17,761 nt of DNA, from positions 1 through 17,761 of the forward strand of contig JBGUXS010000048.1 of NCBI GenBank assembly GCA_045118155.1, given 5' to 3'. Made by a program: the position numbers and the translations under genes. The stretch is from JBGUXS01 sp045118155 (GTDB lineage: Bacteria; Pseudomonadota; Alphaproteobacteria; CAAHEQ01; UBA3637). This document shows positions 1-5,244 of the stretch, piece by piece; positions within the stretch are counted from its first letter, which is position 1, and each line of letters begins with the position of its first letter. The notes below the pieces were generated by a model. That model was not told the DNA's origin. It was given only the letters and a program-made list of their open reading frames with translations, and ran no database searches.

Positions 1-1340
1 CCTTTCGTTGTTCCCAAAGCTCTGATAATCTTAAGGGATTCCGTTGTTGCCGGTTCTTCCACAGGGGCAGCCCCTTGCCCCGCCACAGCATTGCTTGTTT
101 GAAGTCTGGCCAACCGACGTTCAGGGTCGTACAAGGGTCTATTTTTTAGGATATAGGGTTCTAACATCTTCCCATAATTTGGATTTTGAACCTCTGTCCA
201 AAAAGCCGTTTGCATTCTCATGCCGTTTTGTCCTAAAAGCTCATTCATATTCAACCCCACAGAATGCCCGATATTCGTTATCAAAGCCTTAGCAACCTTT
301 TCATTCCCTTCCCCAATAGTTCCATTGGCCTTAGCACGTGCCAATTCCACAGCGGCATTGACCCGCATAGTTTTTAGAATGTCAGTATGTCTAGGATCAC
401 CGTTTGCTAGTTCATTAAACAGCGATGTGGGATTTTCCCCCACGTTTGTTGTGGCATGCGCCGCCATTTGGGACACCAAAGACACCATCACCAATTGTTC
501 GGCACTCATCCTTGCTGTTTTACCCCCAAATCCCAAGATTGTTGATGTACGGGGGATTGGGGAAAAGACCCCTTCGGTTTCAAACATATCCCCATGGACG
601 GCTTGAAGTAAGGCCCCATGGACGGCTTGAGGGGAAGCCCCGTCCCGAAGATAAATAATCTTTCGTTCATAACCATTATCCCTATTTTTTTCCACATGAT
701 AAAGGGCTTGTTCTGTTCCCTGATAATCCGCGGGCATGGGCTTAATTTCAACGGACGTTTGCAGGGCAGATAATTGATTTATTAGGTTTTGATCATCTGT
801 TATGGCATTAGTTAAAACAGCCGTAAAATCCCCTTCTTGTGTTAATTTATTCAAGGCCTGGAGGGGGGGGACATTTTCCATGGTCTGAGCTTGATTATAA
901 GCTAGTGTCCCAAATTGAGGGGCCTTTCCCCCAAACGCATCTAACGTACGCCGACCGTGGCGTTTTAGTGTCGGCCATAAAGCCAATCCGGCTATCGTTG
1001 CCACTCCCCCCATAATCAAGCTTTTGATGGGGTGTGCAAAAAAAGTTTTAAACGGCCCAACAACCGCACTTCTGACCTTTTTGCTGATTAATAATAGTCC
1101 CCCTCCTAATAGTCCCCCTCCTAACAATCCCGGGGCCCCTAATGACTTCACCAAATCCCAAAACTTAGCTGCAGTCTTATCATCCCACCACGACGAGAAA
1201 TGGCTCCCTATATTGCCCCAATACCCTACTTTTTCCTCATCCGAATGAGGGAATGTAGATGTATCCGCGGGTGTATCTGTGGGTACGGTTATAGGGGGGG
1301 ATGTGGGTGCAGGGGGTGTGGGTGTATTTTCGTCAGCCAT
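1..1340 (-). CDS. Unrecognised protein, N-terminal part (runs off left edge)
   Basis: An open frame on the minus strand with no stop from its start to position 1, so about 447 residues are visible and the C-terminus is missing. ATG codons lie at 1343 and 1340; the second is 7 bases from the AAAGGA ribosome binding site (1353-1348) and is preferred. The first ~50 residues are Pro/Thr-rich. A Gly/Leu-rich hydrophobic stretch (about residues 78-95, motif GLLGGGLLGGG) and a second one (about 116-131, IMGGVATIAGLALW) suggest membrane contact. The rest is soluble-looking and mostly helical, including NAAVELARAKANGTIGEGNE and a Pro/Glu segment near the edge. I do not recognise a family. It has its own promoter (1376-1404). 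Two short in-frame tandem DNA repeats and a run of eight C lie inside the gene. The uninterrupted frame of this length is the main support. Confidence 0.8.
   Translation of the reverse strand, partial: MADENTPTPPAPTSPPITVPTDTPADTSTFPHSDEEKVGYWGNIGSHFSSWWDDKTAAKFWDLVKSLGAPGLLGGGLLGGGLLLISKKVRSAVVGPFKTFFAHPIKSLIMGGVATIAGLALWPTLKRHGRRTLDAFGGKAPQFGTLAYNQAQTMENVPPLQALNKLTQEGDFTAVLTNAITDDQNLINQLSALQTSVEIKPMPADYQGTEQALYHVEKNRDNGYERKIIYLRDGASPQAVHGALLQAVHGDMFETEGVFSPIPRTSTILGFGGKTARMSAEQLVMVSLVSQMAAHATTNVGENPTSLFNELANGDPRHTDILKTMRVNAAVELARAKANGTIGEGNEKVAKALITNIGHSVGLNMNELLGQNGMRMQTAFWTEVQNPNYGKMLEPYILKNRPLYDPERRLARLQTSNAVAGQGAAPVEEPATTESLKIIRALGTTK
590..630. repeat. Two direct copies of a 17-base unit, 24 bases apart
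   Basis: CCCCATGGACGGCTTGA occurs at 590-606 and again at 614-630. The 24-base period keeps the frame of the minus-strand gene and encodes a doubled QAVHG motif (PQAVHGALLQAVHGD). It looks like a local in-frame duplication. Confidence 0.9.
1092..1121. repeat. Perfect tandem duplication of a 15-base unit
   Basis: TAATAGTCCCCCTCC occurs at 1092-1106 and immediately again at 1107-1121. On the minus strand it codes for a doubled five-residue Gly/Leu unit inside the first hydrophobic segment, so each copy lengthens that segment without changing the frame. Confidence 0.95.
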
Positions 1341-1375
1341 CATACATTCCTTTCGTTAAGTTCTTTTTTAGGCCG

Positions 1376-1404
1376 AGCGTATTCCCTTTTTCCCGTTTTG
1401 TCAA
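1376..1404 (-). promoter_or_regulatory. Sigma-70-type promoter of the left-edge gene
   Basis: The minus strand reads TTGACA (1404-1399), a 17-base spacer, then TACGCT (1381-1376). The -35 is perfect and the -10 matches at three of six positions. The predicted start near 1369 leaves a leader of about 29 bases before the ATG at 1340. Confidence 0.6.
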
Positions 1405-1476
1405 GCTTGTTATCACCTTTTCTTTAAGGGAAAATGTGTTGCCGTTTCCCCTTTACCAAGGGGCAAGATCTTTTTT

Positions 1477-1661
1477 TTAAGGCGGGGTTAAATCCCCCTG
1501 CACAAATTCGGCATGATAGTGATCAATCAGGACCCTTAGTTTATGCCACAAGCTGACCCACCACAACGGCCCCACAAGGCCACCACCGATACACAAATTG
1601 TACAGACGGCTTCCAAAATTTCTAGTTTATCTTTAAACGTTAACGGATGTTTTGTTGTCAT
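1477..1661 (-). pseudogene. Small membrane protein gene, frameshifted
   Basis: An ATG at 1661 sits behind AGGGGA and a good promoter (1685-1713). The zero frame begins MTTKHPLTFKDKLEILEAV, enters a hydrophobic stretch (CTICVSVVALWG) and stops at 1536 after 41 residues. The -1 frame continues without a stop to 1477 and reads like the natural second half (PLWWVSLWHKLRVLIDHY, ending GDLTPP). One extra base in the C run at 1570-1573 (G run on the coding strand) would join the halves into a 61-residue single-pass membrane protein. I infer a homopolymer deletion: a sequencing error, a true mutation or, less likely, recoding. No proper -1 slippery heptamer lies in the overlap. Function unknown; the size resembles small phage or accessory membrane proteins. 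Confidence 0.45.
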
Positions 1662-1684
1662 GGTCTTTTCCCCTTTTTAGGGAG

Positions 1685-1713
1685 GATATAAGAAAGGGAC
1701 TTTGCTTTCTCAA
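1685..1713 (-). promoter_or_regulatory. Promoter of the small frameshifted gene
   Basis: TTGAGA (1713-1708), 17-base spacer, TATATC (1690-1685) on the minus strand. It lies back to back with the plus-strand promoter at 1730-1758, and its predicted start is about 17 bases before the ATG at 1661. Confidence 0.55.
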
Positions 1714-1729
1714 AAAAAACGAAAAACGA

Positions 1730-1758
1730 TTGACAAAAATCCCGTTTTATGATATAAT
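1730..1758 (+). promoter_or_regulatory. Consensus sigma-70 promoter of the attenuated unit
   Basis: TTGACA (1730-1735), exactly 17 bases, TATAAT (1753-1758): all twelve consensus positions match. Transcription should begin near 1765, giving a leader of about 170 bases before the ATG at 1934. A promoter this strong before an intrinsic terminator suggests that output is set at the terminator. Confidence 0.85.
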
Positions 1759-1778
1759 AGAACCAGAAAAGGAAAAAC

Positions 1779-1859
1779 ATGTCTTTAACACGCAACGTCT
1801 ACGTTACAATTACACTTTTCCCCATTAGACTTTGGGGGAAGGGATTGGATGAAGCTTAA
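1779..1859 (+). CDS. 26-residue leader peptide
   Basis: A short open frame of 26 codons plus TAA, with an AAAAGGA ribosome binding site ending 5 bases before its ATG. It lies within the transcript from 1730-1758 and ahead of the terminator at 1892-1918. The peptide begins MSLTRNVYVTITLFP and ends LWGKGLDEA. The codons CTT-TTC-CCC and TGG-GGG-AAG form the two arms of a stem-loop (1815-1823 with 1834-1842), so translation would directly affect RNA folding, as in classical attenuation leaders. No amino acid is strikingly repeated; Thr occurs three times just before the first arm. That it is translated is an inference from the ribosome binding site and the layout. Confidence 0.6.
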   Translation: MSLTRNVYVTITLFPIRLWGKGLDEA

Positions 1860-1918
1860 AAAAAACAAAACAAGAAAACACAAAATCACTTCCCCCGAAA
1901 CCTTTCGGGGGATTTTTT
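1815..1918 (+). promoter_or_regulatory. Attenuator with alternative RNA pairings
   Basis: Four arms can be read directly. Arm 1 CTTTTCCCC (1815-1823) pairs with arm 2 GGGGGAAGG (1834-1842). Arm 2 can instead pair with arm 3 CTTCCCCC (1889-1896). Arm 3 is also the 5' side of the terminator stem with arm 4 (1904-1911). The 2:3 pairing and the 3:4 terminator exclude each other, and arms 1 and 2 lie inside the leader peptide frame. This matches trp/his-type ribosome-mediated attenuation: stalling on arm 1 would free arm 2 to block termination. The signal is unknown. Confidence 0.55.
1892..1918 (+). terminator. Intrinsic terminator inside the leader of the 362-aa gene
   Basis: CCCCCGAA, a four-base loop and TTCGGGGG (1892-1911), followed by A and six T. 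It ends 6 bases before the GGAGG ribosome binding site of the next gene, so it must be read through for that gene to be expressed. Confidence 0.8.
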
Positions 1919-1933
1919 ACATTTGGAGGTCAC

Positions 1934-3022
1934 ATGAAAGTTCTTTTAGGGCAACGCAATTCAACAACACAAATCCACTGGACTGACATTTCAAAAGTGC
2001 CAGCAAATGAAGAATGTGTCATTCATTTCCCAGGGGCAAACGCCCAAACATCCGAAGCCGCCAATGGATCAGTTAAAATCCTTGAGACAACTTTACCATA
2101 TCGCTTTGATAACTATTACAGCGTTTATTACGATACAGATACTTTTGAAGGAACAACCCCTTACACGGCGTTCCGGCAAACCCTTTTTGAAGGAAAGGAC
2201 GGGATTACACCAGAAATTAAAACGTGCTTTCAAGCCATCTTTGCTCCGCGTTTTGCCACAACACCAGATGGGCACCTTGATATTGACCAAACAACACAAA
2301 ATCTTGAAAAGATGTTTTTTGTCGCCCACTGTCATGGGACTGGCGTTTTTAACGCCGTTTTAAAATATATGAAAAAACAGCTAGGGGCCGATCCACGCGA
2401 TGGAGGATATGGTCTAGACGAAGATCAACAAAAGACCATCATGGGGGCTATTAATGCACACGCCATTGCCCCAGCATGTCCTTTAGAATGGTCGGGGGCA
2501 AATGTGTTGGCATTCGTTTCTTTATCGGATGAAAATACGGCCACCATCGGGGCAAAAGATTTTGAATTTAAAGAAATGAGCACTCATCCAGAAGTCCAAT
2601 TTTTAACTTGGTTACGCGCCCAACTGAATGGGCTTACGGGAAAACGTTCTTATGAAGAAGCGTTGGCCAATTGCGCCTTTTATATTCCGGCGCACCAAAT
2701 GGTTGTTGTCGGACGTAAATTCAAACAAGAAAATCCCAACGCCCAAATAGACGAACACAATAATATTTCTTACAACAGTCAATGGGATGTTCATAACAGA
2801 ACCCCCTTGGGATTAGAGGTTGTGGATATTTTAAAAAATACCATTGAATGCCGGTTTAGTTTCTATCCTAGGCCAATGGAAGAAAGCCGTATGTTAGCCC
2901 CTTGGAAAGAACGGGGGGAGGAAGTTTGGCGTCATTGGGAAAATGACGGGGCCTCAACCATTCGTCTTGTGGATAAACAACCTAAGTCAAGGTCCCCTCT
3001 TTCTCGTCAAAAGGTCTGTTAA
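1934..3022 (+). CDS. Unknown 362-aa protein, possibly alpha/beta-hydrolase-like
   Basis: The start is fixed by GGAGGT at 1925-1930, just past the leader terminator. There is no signal peptide and no membrane segment, so a cytosolic protein is likely. I do not recognise the family. The order of motifs resembles an alpha/beta-hydrolase: a strand ending in HFPG (about residues 31-34), a strand with VYYD (64-67), then FFVAHCHGTGVFNAVLKYM (128-146), where AHCHG falls where the GxSxG nucleophile elbow would be. That would make Cys133 the nucleophile, as in dienelactone hydrolase. Later strands (ANVLAFVSLSDENTA, QMVVVGRKF) fit but I cannot assign the acid or histidine. The gene is monocistronic between its attenuator and the terminator at 3021-3053. 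The coding call is firm; the fold is a guess. Confidence 0.9.
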   Translation: MKVLLGQRNSTTQIHWTDISKVPANEECVIHFPGANAQTSEAANGSVKILETTLPYRFDNYYSVYYDTDTFEGTTPYTAFRQTLFEGKDGITPEIKTCFQAIFAPRFATTPDGHLDIDQTTQNLEKMFFVAHCHGTGVFNAVLKYMKKQLGADPRDGGYGLDEDQQKTIMGAINAHAIAPACPLEWSGANVLAFVSLSDENTATIGAKDFEFKEMSTHPEVQFLTWLRAQLNGLTGKRSYEEALANCAFYIPAHQMVVVGRKFKQENPNAQIDEHNNISYNSQWDVHNRTPLGLEVVDILKNTIECRFSFYPRPMEESRMLAPWKERGEEVWRHWENDGASTIRLVDKQPKSRSPLSRQKVC

Positions 3023-3053
3023 AAAAAAAGCGCCCTTTACAAGGCGCTTTTTT
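3021..3053. terminator. Bidirectional intrinsic terminator
   Basis: GCGCC (3030-3034) and GGCGC (3043-3047) form a stem with an eight-base loop. The plus strand continues with six T, and the minus strand with nine T (the A run 3021-3029). It can end the 362-aa gene from the left and the tRNA-Arg transcript from the right. Confidence 0.85.
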
Positions 3054-3055
3054 AT

Positions 3056-3132
3056 TGGCACACCCGGAGGGAGTCGAACCCCCAACCTTCTGATCCGTAG
3101 TCAGATGCTCTATCCAATTAAGCTACGGGTGC
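3056..3132 (-). tRNA. tRNA-Arg (anticodon ACG), CCA encoded
   Basis: A 77-base cloverleaf on the minus strand. The acceptor GCACCCG pairs with CGGGTGT, followed by discriminator G and an encoded CCA. The anticodon stem TCTGA/TCAGA encloses the loop CTACGGA, giving anticodon ACG (arginine CGN codons, A34 normally becoming inosine). The T arm is GGGGG-TTCGACT-CCCTC. It has its own promoter upstream (3146-3174) and the terminator at 3021-3053 just past the CCA. Confidence 0.97.
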
Positions 3133-3145
3133 AAAAACAAGGGGT

Positions 3146-3174
3146 ATTATACCCCCTATTCTTGTTAAAATCAA
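3146..3174 (-). promoter_or_regulatory. Promoter of tRNA-Arg
   Basis: TTGATT (3174-3169), 17 bases, TATAAT (3151-3146). The -10 is embedded in the palindrome GGGGTATAATACCCC. The predicted start is roughly 7 bases before the mature tRNA end. The palindrome followed by TTGTTTTT could also help end the upstream ATP-grasp gene's transcript. Confidence 0.6.
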
Positions 3175-3189
3175 GCAAAATTTTTATTG

Positions 3190-4362
3190 CTATTTTTGTA
3201 TTTGCTTAATTTTGGTTTGATCGGCTTTGGACTGATTGGATTTAGATAAAGCCTTCTGCCCAGCTAACGCTTGCTGATAGCATCCATCCAACACCCCAAT
3301 TAAAACATCTATTCCATTATGCGCATGATGTTGAACATAATTCCAACCATCTGCCGAGTTATTAATTTCACTAAGCGTTTGGTCAAAAAAATCTAATCCC
3401 ACAATACGCAATCCAGCTTTTTTATACAAATAACTAATTGTTTGTCGTGCAATGTGTTGTTGGGCTGGGGTAACCTCAACAATTTCATAACTTCCCCCAG
3501 AAGAAATATTACATTTCGGGCAAGGATTATCTGCCGTTCCTTGTTTAGGGGCATGTCGCAAAATCCCTTCTTTAATAACAATAGGCCCGCGTTCTTCATC
3601 ATATAACGCATACACCCGCAGATCCCCTGTTTTAGCTGTATCCACATACGGGGTTCCCAACACTTCTTTTTCGGCGTTCAACAACCATGCAATTTGATGT
3701 TGCCCTTGCTTCGGGGGGGTATATCCGTCCACCAATTCTGTTCGCCCATTAAAAAATTGGGGGGCATGAATATAAACCCCCGCCCCTTCTGTGGAACGGG
3801 TACTTCTTAACACATGTTCGGGATATTGTTCTTTAAACGCCCGATACTCTTGGGGGGTACGAATTAAAATTTGGGGATTAATGTGCGTGTTAAAATCAGC
3901 TGCTTCCCTATCTTCCCGAATATCAATCAACGCCGCTTTGGAATTAAACTTCGCCATTCCATCTGGATCGTTGGTGTACAACACATTGGTGGGATAAGCC
4001 GCTTTCATATGCGTTAAGATTTCCGGATCTGATTCTGAAGACGTATAGGGGATAACCATCGCCACCCGTTCCCGATAATCTGCCCCAAAGGGAATAGATT
4101 GGGTTTTATAGGCATCAAAATCTGCGACATGATATTCTCTATCTACAGGAAATGCCATCAAGGGTGCCTTCTGATCCCCCAACAAAAATGCCTTATTGTT
4201 TGGATCATCAATATCCACAACATAAACCTTTCCCGGATGGCGGGCAGCTAACCCTGCGGGAATATATCCCGATGCATAATGCCCATTCGTCTTTTCCCCA
4301 TACATGCCTTTATTCGTCACATAAACAACGATTAAATCTTGTGCTTGATCAGTGTGTGTCAT
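3190..4362 (-). CDS. Glutathione-synthetase-like ATP-grasp protein
   Basis: 390 residues from the ATG at 4362, which has AAGGAAGG five bases upstream; a longer GTG-started frame runs through the terminator and is not used. The order of motifs follows GshB: TNDPDGMAKFNSKAA (about 130-144, compare the NDPxGLRDANEK region), VLRSTRSTEGAGVYI (184-198, compare the LKPLDGMGG ATP loop), TGDLRVYAL (245-253), CNISSGG (284-290) and GLDFFDQTLSEIN (322-334), where Asp324, Glu332 and Asn334 match the Mg-ATP ligands. Known family role: ATP-dependent formation of a peptide bond through an acyl phosphate. The lysine of the KPLDG motif is replaced by Arg, the N-terminus diverges, and the tail is Lys/Gln/Ser-rich, so the substrate may not be glutathione precursors. 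There is no gshA nearby. Expression appears to be controlled by the leader at 4381-4522. Confidence 0.75.
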   Translation of the reverse strand: MTHTDQAQDLIVVYVTNKGMYGEKTNGHYASGYIPAGLAARHPGKVYVVDIDDPNNKAFLLGDQKAPLMAFPVDREYHVADFDAYKTQSIPFGADYRERVAMVIPYTSSESDPEILTHMKAAYPTNVLYTNDPDGMAKFNSKAALIDIREDREAADFNTHINPQILIRTPQEYRAFKEQYPEHVLRSTRSTEGAGVYIHAPQFFNGRTELVDGYTPPKQGQHQIAWLLNAEKEVLGTPYVDTAKTGDLRVYALYDEERGPIVIKEGILRHAPKQGTADNPCPKCNISSGGSYEIVEVTPAQQHIARQTISYLYKKAGLRIVGLDFFDQTLSEINNSADGWNYVQHHAHNGIDVLIGVLDGCYQQALAGQKALSKSNQSKADQTKIKQIQK

Positions 4363-4380
4363 TTTTTCCTTCCTTGATAT

Positions 4381-4407
4381 AAAAAAAAGCCCCCGTTTTA
4401 AGGGAGC
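4381..4407 (-). terminator. Intrinsic terminator in the leader of the ATP-grasp gene
   Basis: On the minus strand GCTCCC (4407-4402), a seven-base loop and GGGGGC (4394-4389), then eight T (4388-4381). It ends 5 bases before the AAGGAAGG ribosome binding site of the gene, so the gene is expressed only by readthrough. Confidence 0.75.
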
Positions 4408-4470
4408 CCGCTGATTGTGTTGATTTCTAAGTTTTTTTATTTTACACAGCACCTATCATCACCGGCCCCC
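4381..4470 (-). promoter_or_regulatory. Attenuator with alternative RNA pairings (ATP-grasp gene)
   Basis: GGGGGCC (4470-4464), inside the leader peptide frame, can pair over seven bases (one G-U) with GGCTCCC (4408-4402). The latter contains the 5' arm of the terminator. Forming this pairing would prevent the terminator. A weaker competing fold within the leader frame uses GGTTTCCC (4480-4473) against the same G run. The arrangement matches the one at 1815-1918. Confidence 0.5.
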
Positions 4471-4522
4471 ATGGGAAACCTAGTAGAATCATGACGATAA
4501 TAATGTGTAAAATGTGTATCAT
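4442..4522 (-). CDS. 26-residue Ile/Leu/Val-rich leader peptide
   Basis: An ATG at 4522 with AGGG six bases upstream, 26 codons and a TAA at 4444-4442. It begins MIHILHIIIVMILLGFPWG. Seven of 26 residues are Ile, three Leu and three Val, so half are branched-chain, concentrated ahead of the G-run arm at 4470-4464. This resembles ilv-type leader peptides in composition and position, though the controlled gene is not a branched-chain biosynthesis gene. The peptide is also hydrophobic enough to be a membrane peptide, like small type I toxins. The length is identical to the leader peptide at 1779-1859. Confidence 0.6.
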   Translation of the reverse strand: MIHILHIIIVMILLGFPWGPVMIGAV

Positions 4523-4553
4523 ACAAAACCCTAAAAAATAAATAATCTTTGTT

Positions 4554-4582
4554 ATTTTATATCAAAAATCAATTTTTGTCAA
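4554..4582 (-). promoter_or_regulatory. Near-consensus promoter of the ATP-grasp unit
   Basis: TTGACA (4582-4577), 17 bases, TAAAAT (4559-4554) on the minus strand. The predicted start near 4547 gives a leader of about 185 bases holding the leader peptide and the terminator. It begins right after the end of the mla operon, for which I see no separate GC-rich terminator, so readthrough from that operon could also enter here. Confidence 0.75.
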
Positions 4583-4592
4583 GAAAAAAATT

Positions 4593-5243
4593 TTATTTTT
4601 CTTCATAATCTTTCAAAAAAGCGCCCCCTTTGACAAGGCAGGCAAAACCGGCTGGGATTAAAATTAATTCTTCGGCAATCCAGGTATTGGGGGCGGTCAA
4701 GCAAACCCGTTCCCCGATTAAAAACCATCCAATTCCTGTCAACATAGAAAGACCACATCCCCGATACACCAGATTCCGCCAACGTTTCATTTTGGTTCTA
4801 TCTTCATCCATTAAGCCTTTGGTAAATTGGAACATAATCCAATACCACATTGCCCCAAAGCCCGTTAACGCCCCTATATTATGCAGCGTATTGGACATTT
4901 TTGGGGATACCCCAAACAAGCCGATAGCAGATAAATCCTGATTATAAGGGGATAAACATGGTTGCATCGCCACGATAAAAAAACCGATTGCCATCAATTT
5001 CGCCAAGATATTATCTGTGCGGTCATACCCATGATAGTTAAAGAAAAACAAACTCATCAATCCCAACCCAAACGGCAACAGCATAGATGTTTTAAGGGGG
5101 GTCGTGGCCGATTCAGAAATAGACGTAAAAAACGGCAACCCATACACCCACATGCCATCTGCAATAACCCCCAACCCAATGGTAATTGCAACCATCCCAA
5201 GGGAAAGCAAACTTGTATAAGACATTTTTGAAGATTTATCCAT
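4593..5243 (-). CDS. Multi-pass membrane protein of unknown function
   Basis: 216 residues with about six hydrophobic segments: near residues 10-32, 50-70, 82-97, 122-140, 160-177 and 188-206. A short basic loop RTKMKRWRNLVYR lies near 149-161. Residues such as SISESATTPLK after the first segment and NTLHNIGALTGFG in the middle recall DUF998 or Frag1/DRAM-like small membrane proteins, but that is a visual impression. The ATG at 5243 begins one base after the mlaF stop, with GGCGGA as the likely ribosome binding site. It is therefore the last gene of the mla operon and may support envelope lipid transport. It is not an MCE-domain (MlaD) protein. Confidence 0.85.
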   Translation of the reverse strand: MDKSSKMSYTSLLSLGMVAITIGLGVIADGMWVYGLPFFTSISESATTPLKTSMLLPFGLGLMSLFFFNYHGYDRTDNILAKLMAIGFFIVAMQPCLSPYNQDLSAIGLFGVSPKMSNTLHNIGALTGFGAMWYWIMFQFTKGLMDEDRTKMKRWRNLVYRGCGLSMLTGIGWFLIGERVCLTAPNTWIAEELILIPAGFACLVKGGAFLKDYEEK

Positions 5244-5244
5244 T

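Noticed and set aside
220..751. Several open frames of 77-128 codons on both strands
   Set aside because: Shadows of the 447-codon minus-strand frame that continues past the left edge; none has a ribosome binding site.
1451..1478. CCCCTTTACCAAGGGG plus a T run as a terminator
   Set aside because: The T run is seven bases from the stem and on the plus strand, where no gene ends.
1477..1661. Programmed -1 frameshifting in the small gene
   Set aside because: The only candidate heptamer (AAATTTT) is in the wrong frame; a homopolymer indel explains the data more simply.
3190..4452. Longer GTG-started version of the ATP-grasp gene
   Set aside because: The extra 30 codons run through the leader terminator and its T tract, overlap the leader peptide and have no ribosome binding site; ATG 4362 has an excellent one.
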